From assembly GCA_964247055.1 (NCBI GenBank), contig OZ176051.1:6014001-6078000 (forward strand): a stretch of DNA of 64,000 nucleotides, given 5' to 3'. The notes under the pieces are model-generated. The model did no database searches and had not been told where the DNA came from. It saw only the letters and a list, made by a program, of their open reading frames with translations. The position numbers were made by a program, and so were the translations under genes. This document shows, in pieces, positions 27,201-54,329 of the stretch (its first letter is position 1; every line of letters begins with the position of its first letter). Source of the DNA: Paragordius varius (lineage: Eukaryota > Nematomorpha).

Positions 27201-28402
27201 TCTTTTTTTGGTTGGATGGATGAAACAATATTTGCTTAAAAAAATGGTAAAATTTTAAATGATTCCAAATTAGTAATATTTGTTCAATAAAAATTGGTTG
27301 CATTAAAATTTAAACATGATGTAAATAATTATATAGTAAAATCATAAACGTGGCAAAAATATTCATACCCCCTCTTTTAACATGTAATAATCGAGATTGC
27401 GATTGGATTCTAACCAAACGCCCTTTTTGTAATCATCGTTGGGCATAAAAAGACCCCATTCATGATCTAAATGCGCAAGATTTTTTTTATGTATAACAAT
27501 ATTGATTAAAGAAGTATACTATTCTTCCGTTATGTTTGAAAGAAATTGAAATTTAAGTAATCAATTATCCAGGTATACAAGATATTCATGACATTTACTA
27601 TTTTTTAAATAAAATATGAAAAAAAAGTAATAATAACCTTATACTCAATTTTTAAACTTGTTGATCAAAACACTAGACTTTATACGTTTCAAATTATGAT
27701 AAAATTAACGTCTTTAAAGCCAAAGAATGTTTTATTGATTTACCACCGCATTGCTTAAATTTTATTCAAATGAATTTGTTGATTCGTATCGTTTATTAAT
27801 ACGAATGTTATTATAGTTATGGTAATAAAAATAAAATTTTGTCAATAGTTAATTGTGAAAGCTATATTTATAAAAATGGGTCAAAACTGGTCGCATTTAA
27901 AAAAACAATTAAACATCATTAGGTATTATAATCAACAGATGTACCGATTTAATTTTTGTCTATTACCATATAAATTAAATGTTAAACTCTTTAAGTTTGC
28001 CAATATTCAAAAATCAAATTCAATTTATTTAAATCAAGAAGGCATGCTCCCTCAAATACACAATTGAATATCAAATTGGCAACAAAATTTTGATCCTTTT
28101 TTAATCGGTTTACAGCAGTGGCACTCGAGAAAAAAATAAAAGGCCGCAAAAACGATTAATTTTATTTAAAAAGCCATGAACCATACATACCGATAAAAAT
28201 TTTAGTGCTGTTTTAAACATTAGCAAATAACGATAGAAAAAATTTGTAAAAAATTTTCATTTTTACTTTGATGTTCGCGTAGATTTTCTTTGTCCCGAAT
28301 ATAATCACAAACGATAGAAACTGATAAAGATTGATCAAGGGGTATGGTTCGTGTCACGTTTCGATCCAAAAAATGGATTTTGAGATTCAAAGTTGGTGGC
28401 AT
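307..28402 (-). CDS. tln: talin (integrin-actin linker), 48 exons, 3' end outside the window
   Basis: Talin is a cytoplasmic adaptor that binds integrin beta tails through its FERM head and actin and vinculin through a long helical rod. The translation starts at 28402, with an in-frame TAG two codons upstream, and reads MPPTLNLKIHFLDRNV, a talin F0 start. I could place 48 exons with GT/AG borders whose phases agree at all 47 junctions, giving 2608 codons. The last exon seen (307-515) encodes ILGATQSIAQASAALIRAA followed by AQRELV and QWSYGLISA, which matches the region shortly before the talin C-terminus. The final roughly 200 residues, holding the end of the actin-binding module and the dimerisation helix, must lie left of position 1. 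No stop codon is in the window. Exon lists and domains are in the three sub-entries. The family call is secure; individual exon borders rest on reading and phase, not on transcripts. Confidence 0.95.
4985..5400 (+). mobile_element. Ty3/gypsy fossil: pol 3' end fragment
   Basis: A short, less AT-rich patch inside the talin intron between 4739 and 5788. On the plus strand it resembles the C-terminal end of a Ty3/gypsy integrase and the basic tail that follows it. No long terminal repeats or other pol parts were found next to it. It is a broken relic with a few breaks and looks old. Confidence 0.5.
8403..8540. repeat. MITE-like hairpin element, copy 1
   Basis: An imperfect hairpin in the talin intron between 8244 and 8643. 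It contains TTGCTAGTT, then CCAGATAGCATATGCAGCA on one side and the matching ATGCTATCTG about 85 bases later. It shares the TTGCTAGTT...CCAGATAGCATAT.CAGCA order with the element near 18607, so the two are one family. No target duplication could be fixed. Confidence 0.45.
9890..10055. repeat. palindromic array of ~20-bp units
   Basis: In the talin intron between 9829 and 10484. On the left, short units such as GAACACTTCAAGTTGGT occur three times head to tail. After an AT-rich spacer (about 9965-10000) the complement order appears (CAACTTAAAGTGTTCAA, CAACTTGAAGTGTTCAA). As RNA or single-stranded DNA this would fold into a long hairpin. No protein or known transposon end is seen. Confidence 0.65.
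11350..11426. repeat. 39-bp direct repeat, two near-identical copies
   Basis: GCCACCGATATAATTTTTTT starts at 11350 and again at 11389, and the whole 39-base unit is repeated without visible change. It lies in the talin intron between 11072 and 11490. A C-rich run follows directly. The identity points to a recent slippage event. Confidence 0.85.
18150..18223 (+). tRNA. tRNA-Asn (GUU)
   Basis: A 74-base cloverleaf. The acceptor stem GTCTCTG pairs with CAGGGAC (18216-18222). The D arm is GCGC/GCGC around a loop with GG. The anticodon stem TTCGG/CCGAA encloses loop CTGTTAA with anticodon GTT at 18184-18186. The T stem is GGTGG/CCACC with loop TTCAAGC, and the discriminator base is G. The B box reads GGTTCAAGCC. 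There is no intron and no encoded CCA, as expected for a eukaryotic nuclear tRNA gene. It lies inside the talin intron between exons 13 and 12, on the opposite strand to talin. All stems are intact, so it is probably functional. Confidence 0.97.
18228..18235 (+). terminator. RNA polymerase III T-run terminator of tRNA-Asn
   Basis: A run of eight T begins four bases after the tRNA discriminator base, the usual Pol III stop. Its presence supports an active gene, not a dead copy. Confidence 0.85.
18552..18586 (-). pseudogene. decayed copy of the 3' end of talin exon 12
   Basis: Positions 18552-18586 match 18812-18846, the last bases of talin exon 12 plus its donor, with only a few differences (shared ATCCGATTGTTGTGAT core). 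A GT remains at the donor position. The copy lies about 260 bases downstream of the true donor in the transcript sense, and a MITE-like element fills the space between. Confidence 0.65.
18607..18769. repeat. MITE-like hairpin element, copy 2
   Basis: The ends are inverted repeats: TATGAGTAAGTAT...CTAGTT at the left, and its complement AACTAG...ATACTTACTCATA at the right. An inner pair (CAGCAAAG / CTTTGCTG and the TATTGTTGGATT-like blocks) extends the stem. It belongs with the copy at 8403. It carries no coding sequence, so it would be a non-autonomous DNA element. Confidence 0.6.
19296..19790 (+). mobile_element. LINE 3' tail fragment (degenerate)
   Basis: Between talin exons 12 and 11. On the plus strand, one frame reads RLQWTRHVERREDTHILK, then after a frame change RPHTWINTITKDLESLNLN and ELVRSTKY. 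This order (R-L-W-H-V-R, then G-R-P-W-I-D-L, then a basic end) is the familiar C-terminal tail of many LINE reverse transcriptases. The reverse transcriptase core is absent, so it is a 5'-truncated, frameshifted relic. The clade cannot be told from this piece. Confidence 0.6.
21230..21800. repeat. three diverged tandem copies of a ~200-225 bp unit
   Basis: The motif ATTATTGCAAGTTTAAGGC recurs at about 21291, 21492 and 21718 (TTCAAGGC in the third), each followed by ATTTTTCGA and AAAGACCATATTTTTGA-like blocks. The copies differ from one another, so the array is not recent. It lies between talin exons 10 and 9, and its last copy runs up to the exon 9 donor. Confidence 0.75.
23134..24344 (-). 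mobile_element. non-autonomous Helitron
   Basis: Read on the minus strand, the element starts with TCTATATATTTATAAAAATG at 24344, preceded by A. It ends with CTAG at 23137-23134, followed by T, which fits Helitron insertion between A and T. A 23-base hairpin (23145-23167, CTCG.GCTGC GTA GCAGC.CGAG) lies 7 bases before the CTAG end, as expected of Helitron 3' ends. There is no Rep/helicase sequence. Inside are two tandem copies of a 484-bp unit (starting near 23345 and 23829). A second copy of the 5' end sequence ends at about 23283. It sits between talin exons 7 and 6. Confidence 0.72.
25690..26020. repeat. palindromic array of short TTCAAATTCACCC-type units
   Basis: On the left, units like AATTCAAATTCACCCTTGAA repeat four to five times up to about 25790. 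After an AT-rich spacer the complement form (GGGTGAATATGAGTTCAAGG, AATTGTTCAAGGGTGAATG) repeats to about 26020. It lies between talin exons 5 and 4. The layout is the same as the array at 9890, with a different unit. Confidence 0.6.
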
Positions 28403-28889
28403 TTTCTACACCCTTATATTATAAATGAATAAAAACAAAATGATATATATCAAAATTTCAAAAGTTTATCTCAAGGGTGTCATGCAGCCGGCGAAAAATT
28501 TAAAAATCAATAATTCGCAAAATGCTTGAAAAATTTTAGTAAAATTGACATTTGCTAAAGCAAATTTTTTGATTGTAAGTCATACAAAAAATTTTGTTAT
28601 ACTATATTTGCATTTTACAGTATTATGTTTGAAATTAAAGTATATATATCGACCCAAAAAGACTTTTGTGTGGAGACCCATCTTTTAAATAATTGATATA
28701 TCAGAGCAAAAAATAGCATATCTAAAATTTTTCAGAGCTCAGGTACTGAAAGTTTGAGAGATAATTCATTTATAATTAATATAAATTGAATAAGGATATT
28801 ATAATTTAAAGTTAAACATTTCCAATTAAACTTTTGTTTGAAAATATATTTAATTATAATGTTAATTGAAATTATTAAAAAAAAAAGTG

Positions 28890-28925
<36 letters not shown>

Positions 28926-31739
28926 AAATAACATTATCAATTAATTAGAAAAAATATAAATAGTTATCATGTAATGCATTAAAGACGCACACCTATACGC
29001 ATTACTCATAATCTAATTTTAAGTGTTTTTTACCGTTTTTTTATCTAAAACGATTTTTATATTTTAATAAAAAATATAAAATTGAAATAAAATAATATAG
29101 TTTATGTATGAAATAGTTATATATAAATATACGATTTAAGTACAAAGGTTAAAAATCAAAAATCAAAAAGATGCAAAAACTTGTCTTTTATAAGTCTAAA
29201 TAAGAAATATTTGATAAATCTTAATTGTATATAACTGGCCAACAAATTTTTCAGCCTTTAAAAAATCCTTTTATTTATATTGAATTCTTTAATGAAAGAC
29301 ACTGTTAATGTATAATAATATTTGATCTTGAAAATTATTTTGTCATTAAAGAAAAAATTACAAGCTCTCTTAAGGTACATATACAAAACATACAATAAAA
29401 CTCGACCGCTAAAATCTTTTTAAAGGAGCAAAAAATATAAATAAATCAAGATGTAAAAGATTTGTGATGCAAGATAAAGAATTATATAACCAGAACAAAA
29501 TTTAGCAATATATAAAAAAGACAACATCCTTTACAAAGGTTATGGTCTATTACAAAAAAATAGTAAGAGAATCTTGGTGGATTTCCAATTATTTAATTAC
29601 ATAATGTCCAAAATTATTGATTAATCCCATAAATCTTAAAGAGTTTAGATAAAAAACTTTTAAAAAACAAGGTCCCATGTATAAATATATATATAAACTT
29701 AAAACCTCGTTAAATTTGTGTACTAAAAACCTAAAACAAAGTTTAAATTTATTTCTTTTTATAAACAATGGCTATTCATCGCTATTGTTAAAACATTTTT
29801 TCGATTTTTAATTATGAAAAATATAACATTATCGTGTTAAAATAATGTAAAAATACTATATTTCATATTTCAAAAATATAAATTTATATAATATTTTTTT
29901 GTAAAAAAAAACATTATGAAAAAAAAGTAATATCCGTAAAATTTAATGCACAGGCATAATTTATAAATGGGGAGATGGGGGGAAAAATAGGCATGGCATG
30001 CAATAAAAATGAAGATTTTCCTCTTGTTTCTATTATAATGCGTGCTATTTTATAAACAAAAAAAAATAAGATAAAAAAATATTTGATCAAACAAGATGTA
30101 ATCATATAACGTCCATCCAGCCCTGTATAATTTTTTATATTGTAATGATACAAAATGTAGCATCTGCAAGAATTATGTATAATAAAAAATAATTATACTA
30201 ATTAATATTTTTGCACGATGTAATATTTTGTACGAATTTAAGTTGTTTTAAATATATTATAATAATCAAATATTTATGTAGTTTCGATCCGAATTGTTGG
30301 TCTTGCAAAAAAACAATAAAAAAATATCTAATTGCATCGGTAAAACCAAATTTTTATTAAATCCGTTGTTATTAATATAGTCAAAAAAATGGTATTATTT
30401 CATCTTTATTGATAAAGGGATAATACAAGTTTAAAAATAAATATTATAATATCAATCAATTATCAAAAATTTTATAGATAAAATGTACCTAGGGTTGAGG
30501 TTGAATCATGTTTAAGGACGAATGCATGCAATTTAAATGATTAAAGCATGCTTATCGTAGGGTTAATATATAAAAGTATATTATAATTTAAATCTCGTTA
30601 AATTTGCCTATATCTAATTATTGATTATGTTATATTGATAAAATTGTTAGTTCTTATATATAACCAATTATTTATTGGAAAAAATTTGTGTTAATATTCG
30701 TTATGAAAACATTAGGCTTTTTTAAAATCAAAATTATGAAGTTATGAAGATTTTCAGTATAATGACATTGCCATAACTTTTTGTTATATCATTCACAGTG
30801 TTATACTGTTTTATTATGGTCCAAAATATTATAGAATGGGCCTCAACATAATATATAATAACAAATTGCGCCCCCATTCTTTTGAGTTTTTGTAAAAATT
30901 ATCTCTTCCAGGAAGATTAAACTTTGGGAGCTTCTTATGAAATTAGAGCTAGATATTTTAGCATTCCATAACTTTTTTGGGTGGTTTTATATCCCAGAGT
31001 GATTTAAGATTAATATAGCTTAAATATATTTAAGGTATTAAGCGCAATTTAAAAATTTATTTCTTTTATGCGCGTTATTTAGAAAATATACAAATTTGTA
31101 AAAGAATTTTTATCTCAAACTTTTTTGACGCCATTCGTTTGCATATTTTTTTACTTGGATATAACACATTCATTTAATTCGATTGAAATTGGGGTATAGC
31201 ATATCCCAGGTCTGTTTAAAATTAAATACTTTAGATAATATTGAATGAATTGTAAACCATGGCAAAAGTTTGAACCATTTAACATTAATGAACCGAAATA
31301 TATAAAAAATTCAAAAATATTTGGTAGGATGGAAGCAAAATTTAAATTGGGACCGTTTCTCTAAGTATTTTTTTTTAGAATTTACATATAGTTGTAAGAT
31401 ACCCAAATTCAAATCGAAATTTTAAATCGCTAATGCAAGAGGCAATACAAGTATTTGTATATTATTGTTAAAAAATGTAAATAACTAACTTTAAGATAGC
31501 AGCAAAAAAATCAGCTGTTCATATCAATAGGTTGGAGCTGTCCCGATTTTAGACTCTAGAATTCCCATATCTGTAAAAATATTAACTCTCTTTATCCCAT
31601 TGAGAACGATGTTTGATAATTAAATTTGGGTAAAATAATGTCAAAACAATACTTTATTTTTGACTTACTTAAAAAATGTAGGGGACATGATAAAACCTTA
31701 ACGAAACCCTAGCAGGTTGCGAAAATTCGGTTTTACGTG
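28403..31739. other. intergenic stretch upstream of talin
   Basis: Very AT-rich DNA with no supported exon on either strand. It contains a TA microsatellite (28894-28922) and, near 31160-31215 and 31325-31430, diverged copies of the dispersed repeat described at 63240. The talin promoter and any 5' untranslated exon should lie near 28403-29000, but no motif can be named with confidence. Confidence 0.6.
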
Positions 31740-33240
31740 AAGGAAAGATAAGCTGAAACTTTATCAGAACAATATTAATTTCCTGGGTTTTGAGCTATCA
31801 AAACAAGGAATTCGTCCTGAACAAAATAAAATTGACGCCATTACGAAATGTGCGACATTTACCAATAAAGCGGAGTTAAGATCGTTTTCGGAATTGAATT
31901 TCCATGAACGCTTTAGTTCAGGCTTACATGTCAAAGTTAGCAATTTACATGCATTAACAGGATCCAAAAGGGAATGGAGATGGTCACAAGAACATCAAAA
32001 TGGATTTTAGCGAGCAAAAAACTTAATATCAAGAAAATTTTTACTTGCCACTTATAACATAAATAATATGACAATAATACAAGTAAATGCGTCTACAAAA
32101 GGCTTTGGAGCTGTATTTCTGCAAATAGAAAATGAGAGAATGGGTCCAATTGCATTCGCGTCAAGAAATGCCAGAATGCAGAAAAAAATTATTCTGTGAT
32201 TGAATTGGTAACTAAAGCTTTGCTATTTGAGTTAGAAAAATTTCATTATTATATATATGGCCCAATATGTGAGGTGTGGTCAGATCATAAGCCGTTAGTT
32301 TATTTATTCGGAAATAATCGGAAGTTAAGTGATATTAAAAACTGTGAATTGTTAAGATGGATCCACAAGGCCGCCGCGTATGATTTTGATATGAAATATA
32401 TCGCGGGATCGACAAACATGGCCGATGTGTTTTCAAGACTTCCCGAGAGTCAGACACCATTAGCCAATGAAGATGAATATATAGCCGAACAAATCCGACA
32501 AATCGCATTCGTGAATATGAATTCATTATAACCCAAATAAAAAAAAGATTGTTTGGAGGATAAACTATTTGAACGATTAAGTATGGCACTTAAAAATAAT
32601 GATTGGTTATCCCGGAATTATCCGCATTCAAAGCCGTGAAAAATGATCTTAAAAAAGCTGATGGTTTCTTTTATGTCGAACTCTTTTGGTTTTCCAAGAA
32701 TGTTAATATCTGATAATGCTACTTATTTCAAATCGTTCAATTTTCGAGAAAAGATGACAAACTGGAACATTAATCATGTGACGTCTGCTCCCTATCACCC
32801 AAGGACGATTGGTTTAATGGAAAGAGTGATTTACACGTTGAAATCCAGATTTCGTTCTACGGATGATTGGCATAAGTCAAGAGGCTTTAAATAATGTATT
32901 ATTGGCCTATCGAAACTCGTGGCCAAATGAAATAAAGACGACTCCCGCATAGTTGTTTTTGAAGAGGAACATTAACACACCGTTGAATTGGTTGCAAGAT
33001 CAAGAAGTGCCAAAAGAATGTACACCACCAATACCGTTAAGAGACTTCACACCCTCACAACCAATTTTCATAAAGAATGAGATAACGAAAGGATGGCGAC
33101 CGGGAACGGTGTAAGTACATTGTCATACAAAGTAAGTGATGAAGAAGGGAAAATGAGGAAACATGCGGATCAACTGGTCTGACGGTGGGCAGAGTATAGC
33201 CCCCAGGCGTTACACAGATCGAGTCCGCAAACCTCCTAGA
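31740..33240 (+). mobile_element. Ty3/gypsy fossil: partial pol (RNase H and integrase)
   Basis: Plus-strand relic in the talin-kinesin interval. In order it shows the end of a reverse transcriptase, an RNase H region (a stretch such as WSDHKPLVYLF near 32280), an integrase core and an integrase C-terminal region near 33050-33180. This is the Ty3/gypsy pol order. No gag and no paired long terminal repeats were found. It is a partial, broken copy with several breaks and looks old. Confidence 0.85.
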
Positions 33241-34199
33241 CTTTTTTTAGAGGATGAAATGATAAGTAGTTGATATAACACAACATTGCATGATTGTCTT
33301 TTTATCTTACATCATATTATTATTATATTAAACGCTTTTGGCATATGATCGTGCGTCATTATTCGTGGAATTCTGATATAAATATTCGTAGAATAAAAGA
33401 CATATTCTTACAATTGTGACGCACATTCATGTTTATATTATAACTAATAAAATGTATGCATGTGTTTTTAGAAAAGTATAATTATCACAACAATTTTAAT
33501 AAATCGACATTATTTTAATTTGACGATAATTTAATAAATTTGTAGATTTCTGGGATATAACCACCCCTATATATCAACTAGAACAAAAATGTGAATAGAT
33601 AAGGTTTTTAGATTGAAGCGTTTCCATTTAAAAATTATTCGCCATCGTGCATCGATTCTGTAATTTAAATGAACAATTTATATAAGAATGGTATAATTTT
33701 TTAATTTCGTTTCTCGGGCTAACTGGATTCCCTTAGCCAACTCTATCTTAAATATTATTAAAAATGAAGGAAACCGGTAGTTCCAATAACTCTATCTTGG
33801 ATAAAGCCAAAATTTAAAATAGTTTAAAAAAAACTTTGATATCAATTTATTTTGGCGCATTTTTATTTAACAACTAGCAAATAATCGTTTCATACAAATT
33901 TTACCGCTAAATATAGATCAGGGAACCGGGTCGAAAGAATATGAGAAATGGAGCTCGCCGTTCCTAATAATAACTTAAAAATGGAATCGGTATGGTTTTA
34001 AAAATTTGGAACCGGAACCATGGTTCCTGAGCAAGTAAAACCGGAACGGTCGTTTCCTAAAAATATAACGGTTATAAAACCGGTTCCTTATTTTAAAACG
34101 GATTGATTTTAATTCCTGACTTTGTTTAAATGTTTTCATATAACACACTCATTATAATGAAACGTATATTACACAGTGTGTACAAAAAATATTTTGTTG

Positions 34200-34237
<38 letters not shown>

Positions 34238-36378
34238 TGACAGAAAAATGTATCAGGATTATCAAAGTACTTTTGGTATTAAGAAAGTTATTTATCCGCA
34301 TTGTGATAAGTCTATATCAGAAATTCTCAAAATTTGAGCACCTTTTATTAAACATTCTGGGCAAAATTTAGATACCAAAAATTATCACTAAAATATATCA
34401 TAAACTACAAAAATACAAAACAATATTATCAAGAGAAATTTATTTTAGATGCGGCTCCTAACGTCCCATTTTCGCTCTCTAAAATGGGCTGGTTCTCCTA
34501 AATAAACGCAAAATGCCGGCGCGATGAAAATTAATAATATCTGCAATATTTGGATATCAACTAAATATTTTGTCAAAAATTTAATTTTTAGCATATTGCT
34601 GAAGCGTTCATATTTGGAGGCATGAACGGTATAAATGCTTAACGATAATAAAAAACCTTGCTTCTACATCAATGATGCTGAACATTTACTTCAATATTTT
34701 AATTCAAAGGGTAATTTGCTATGCATTTTTGGTGAATTTTACATATTTGAAGATGAACCCATATTTTAATCAAAAATTCTGAAGCGATAAAAATAATCAT
34801 CGATTATGTAAAAAAGCATTTCTAAAATATCTTTAAGCGTTTTTATACCGTTTCCATTATGCTTCAAAAAGTCTATGGTTTTTGGCATTGATTAACAATA
34901 TTACTAATTAATGAACTTTTCACATTTTTGCTCGCGATGACATTGTAATTTGGTTTTATTAAAGCTCAATTTTGTGAAGATAAGACTGTTTTGCAAGTTA
35001 TTTTATTAAAGTTTAATTAACAAGCATTGTTTGTTTTAGATATAAAAGTTTATATTTTTTACAGTTTTGTCAGTTCTAAAGCCTGCAATTGTAAAAGCTC
35101 CAAAACACGATCGAAATAAACAGGTGGTATATATCAAATTTTCGCTGGTGAAATGCAACCTAAAAAATTACTCAAGTTCAATTTACATTAATTTATAATA
35201 AATATTTATTTGCCTATATTAACTATTTAAAAAAATGGCACGGGTTTGAGATGTTATTATTATTTAGAATTTTACATATTTTTAAAAAAAAATACTAAAA
35301 GAGAACACATATTTTTAAATTCGGCCTAATATCTCAAATACATTTTATGCCATTCAATTTATATATGGCCCTGATAAAAAACCCTAAAAGGTCATGAAGT
35401 GAAAACACACGTTATAAGCAAATTATTTTCGCTTGTGGCAAATTTGTAAAATATATTATCTCTATTAAAAAGATTTAATTTTCTCACTTACTATATCCCA
35501 TGGCTGCTATAAAACCTAAAAGTTTGTTAACCCAATGCAATACATGTTTTTGGCACCGTAACTTGTTAAATATTAGGATTTTTTTATAATTATTATTATG
35601 GATGTGTTATTATGTTGATTTCATAGTTTATGAATGTTAATCGCAAACATCACAAATTAACACTGGAACATTTCGATTAAGTTATACCTAAAAGCACTAA
35701 TCTTGGATTTAAATAAGCAAAATGGAATGCTTTAATTTCTTTAAATATGAACAGAAAATACGTCATTCATCTTGCACTATTAATTGCAGAAACTATCAAA
35801 AAATACAGGTATAAATTTTATATTCACCGTTTATTGAAATAAATAAGCTAAACTATCGAAAATGGGATATAAATAATATTAATAAATAAAATTTGATTAA
35901 ATTTACCACACAAATGAGATAATGTTCTAAGCGAAATTAGAAATGAAAATAATGCATACATATATATATATATATATCTAATACATAATATTTCTAAGTT
36001 TTTTTTTATACTGGGCATATGTAAAAATCATTAAAATATATATAAAGATGCAAGAGCAGTCATTGTTATAAATAAAAATAATTGATATTTACGATAGAAA
36101 TTGAGTATATAATTCATAGGGTTATAAGTTTGTTGTTAGGGATCGGTGGTATACAAGAAGTAAGGCTTGAGCTAATTATTATACACAAACAGGGAGAGTA
36201 TGGACGTAAATGGGAAAAAAGCATTCAATTATAATTTGTGATACATTTGCTATTACAACAGATTAGCAAGAATGAGCTCAGAATAAATGTATATGTGCTA
36301 AGTAATAATAAATACATATATTCATTATGGTCATATCATAAAAGAAGAGTTTTTTGTTCTTTTCAAAAAAACTTGCGT
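33241..36378. other. intergenic stretch between the Ty3/gypsy relic and kinesin
   Basis: No supported gene. It holds a patch rich in GGAACC/GGTTCC-type words (about 33900-34110), a TA microsatellite (34202-34235) and a shorter one near 35958. The kinesin 3' untranslated region must begin at 36378 and run leftward. No single polyadenylation signal stands out. Confidence 0.6.
33900..34110. repeat. GGAACC/GGTTCC-rich degenerate repeat
   Basis: Short words such as GGAACCGG, GGTTCC, AACCGGAAC and their complements recur about every 20-30 bases. Similar patches occur at 57500-57565, 4795-4870, 62355-62480 and 6890-6930. They look like decayed copies of one short-period repeat. No function is seen. 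Confidence 0.45.
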
Positions 36379-51192
<14,814 letters not shown>

Positions 51193-54100
51193 AAAACTTA
51201 GTTATACCATCCCTATCTGTTGTTTGGGTAAACTAGAAAAAATGCGCATATGACTTTAACAAACACTTTATTCAAATGAAATTTCCAAAAACAAAATCTA
51301 ATGTGTTCAATTTGAAATGAATTTAACCAATAATATTTGTTACATTAATTTTAATAAAGTTTAAGAGTCTGCGGATTATATTTTAGAACGGCAAAAAGAA
51401 ACAAATCTACACATTAAAATAATTTTTTTTGATTATACAAAAAATTAAATTATAATAGTCACCAAATAATATATATGTTATCTATAATTCCAAAACATTT
51501 TTAGTTTTTCTTTCATAATAAGTGATGGACCAAAATATATTTAAAAACGATGTACATAGGGCCATAGTAATATCTGACTTATGTGTTACAAAATAAAAAA
51601 ATTAAACTATAGTATGGATTGTTAATCCTAGGATTCTAATGACTATATCACTGTTCGCCAAATCGAGGGTGCATAAAAATATACCAAACATTATTTCGGT
51701 AGAAAATGGATCAGGATAGTGATGATGCTTTCGGTATAGTGCTTAAGAATGATGGTAGCAACAGCTTTATCATCGTTTTTACTTAATAATTTTTGGAGGG
51801 GGATTCTAAATATTCCAAAAAATACCATTAATATATACACAAAGCCGACAAAAATTATGATGAAATTTTTCAGGACTTTCATAGTCTTTTTGGTTTTGGC
51901 CCTTACAAGTGATTTATATTAACTTGAGGAATCTACTCCATATCTGAAATAGAAAAATATGTACACAATTTATTGATTAAAGTTACTTAGTGTAAAAACT
52001 AGCTGCTTCATTAAAAACAAACACTAAAAATTACAATGAACATATAAAGATCAAAACAATAATTTTATACAATGTTATTATTTATTTATTCAAAAAGAAG
52101 ACGTTCTCCCAAAATAAAGGCGAAAGAGCTTTTTACAATTTTATATTTTTGAAAAAAAAAAGAAACATGCGCCGAAAAGACAAGAAAGCATGTTTAATTT
52201 GGACCAATATATTAGATTTAAAAAGTGGACTAATTTATATGGCTTATAGTATATTTCAATGAAAGTTTTGGAATGAAGCATTTTTACAGAAATATTTTTT
52301 TAAACATGTGCGGGAATTTGCAATTTTCCAATAAGCAATCACCACCAATTATTTAAATCACAAAATCCAAAGAAATCCATTGAATCCTGAAACATATCCC
52401 TATTAGAAAAAATATATTTTATCAAATATTTTGTTGGGCCCTGTTTTATTATGTTTTTACTTTTTTTAAACGCATATTTTTGGGGGTATTTTGAAAGAGG
52501 TACGTCATATATCAAATTTATTTTGACTAAATAATTTAATGTGCAATTTCTCCACTATGATTGCTTTATTAAAATATGAATAAAAATATGGTCAATTTTT
52601 TACATTTTAACTTTTAAATCCTAAACTTTGGGCAGCATCCAATTCAAACAAACAACTGATTAAGTCAATAATTACATTAACACTTGGATTCAACACATTC
52701 ATTTTAGTCCTTCGATTCAAATTGGGGTAGTTGGATACCCCAGGCCTTTGTAAAGCAAATAATTTACTAAACACCTATTGTTTTTAAGTCATATCGCTTA
52801 TTTTATATTTATTGATGGCTAATTAACTAAATACAACAGGAAAATTACATATTAATTCAAGTCTCTACATGCTTCAGACAATTGATTTACAAATATCTAT
52901 TATTTATGTCTCGCATCGCCATAATAGAAAGAAAAAATCTTTGAAAGTAAGTTTTTCTAATTCATAGGCTTATAAAGACATACACTTGAATATCCTTATA
53001 TAGGATATTGGAGAGTTATTCTCGAGAAGAAACTATAAAATTAGTCCTATAAATTTTGTAAAGAGACTTGCTTAAATTGAAAACATTCCACGTACTTTCT
53101 GAAGATTTAGGTTTACTATAATAGTATTAATATCATGAAGGAACAGAATCATATACACCAAGATGGTTTTGTCAACAGGTCATCAAAATTTATATAAATC
53201 TTGATCTCCCAGAATAGTTCTACCGAATAATTTTATATTTGATGCTTTATATCTAATCATGTATTTTTATTTATTCTACGTCAAAATAAATAAAAACTTG
53301 CTTTTTGCCTGTTAGAAGTAAATCGTTTATTATTGGATCAGTGAAACTTATCGCGGCCCGGGCACCTCTATTTTAATCAATTATTAGATTATTTTTTTGT
53401 GATTGTTTAAAAAATAATGCTAATTTCTCATTTTTAAACCCTTCAAAATTTATGTCGTTTAATAGGTATTTAGTTAAATTTGATCCAAGTATTTAATTTT
53501 CTAAAGCGATCTTGTTTTGTCAGCTTGGATCAAAGCACATTAAAATAAATTATTTTTAATGAGATTTGTCAAGAAGGATAATCACAACGGATTCCAATTA
53601 AGCATTGATCGATAAATATAGTATAAAAAAATCTTATTTCCAAATAATTTATTTAGATTATTTTCACAGTTTGTGCAAACAAATTAAGAGGATCGCAATA
53701 AATAATTGTTTTTCTGTTGACATGCTTGGCAAAATCTTACAGATTTTTTATGAACAGATCTTCGACGCAAATAGCACCTTGTAGAATATATAAGTATATA
53801 TATACCTTTGGCACATTAATATATTGCAAACCGTTATAAAGCCAAAAAAGATTATTTAAGGGACCATGTATGATTTGCGCAAGCCCATAGCAATCAAGAT
53901 ACCTAAATTTGTATATAGAAAATATACCTAAAAAGGCATCAAATCAAATTTTTTACGTCATAGTTTATGTTAAATGTTGTAAGTGGGTCCTAGATAATTG
54001 ATTTCAGCCCGGGGATAAAACGAATTATATTGGATTGCTAGATTTTCCATTACAATATAAACTAAATAAAATAATTTTATACCTGACTTTGAAGATTAGG

Positions 54101-54329
54101 AGTCATCCACATTATAATCTCTGCTACTATCAAAATTATCTGAATAACCTTCCAAAACAACAAAATAAGTGCTTCGTAACGGAAAATACTTTAAATGATG
54201 TGTTTACAGGAGGTGGGATTGTGCATCCAAGTAAAAAATTCAAAAATAATTCTGGCGCCAACCAATTCGAGATGAGAATTTTTTTTCAAAACTAAATTTC
54301 ACTAAGTTTTTTTGGTTTAATTATATAAT

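Larger units (their letters stand above)
20768..28402 (-). other. tln: talin exons 1-10: FERM head (F0-F3)
   Basis: Part of the talin gene. Exons: 28267-28402, 27369-27466, 26925-27054, 26340-26476, 25272-25509, 24716-24858, 22950-23077, 22482-22650, 21805-21978, 20768-20957. Residues 1-78 form F0, with HEWGLFMPNDD and GVWLESNRNLDYYM. F1 begins in exon 3 (RIRMMDESIKTVLVDESQPV). Exons 4-5 hold an unusually long Gly/Ser/Thr-rich F1 loop, about residues 140-230, before the conserved IKWVDHCKTLREQGIEE. F2 follows with RDAIIDGTHPVTLEQACQF. F3, the integrin-binding PTB-like fold, spans exons 8-10 with KTYGVTFFLVK, RPRLLGVTKESVLKLDE, KSWPLTRVKRWGATPHSFTL and GLIAGYIDIILK. The order and spacing match talin heads. 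The F1 loop is the main departure. Confidence 0.93.

Noticed and set aside
54035-54295. Plus-strand open frame of 86 residues
   Set aside because: No recognisable motif or exon signals, and it lies in repeat-rich intergenic DNA.
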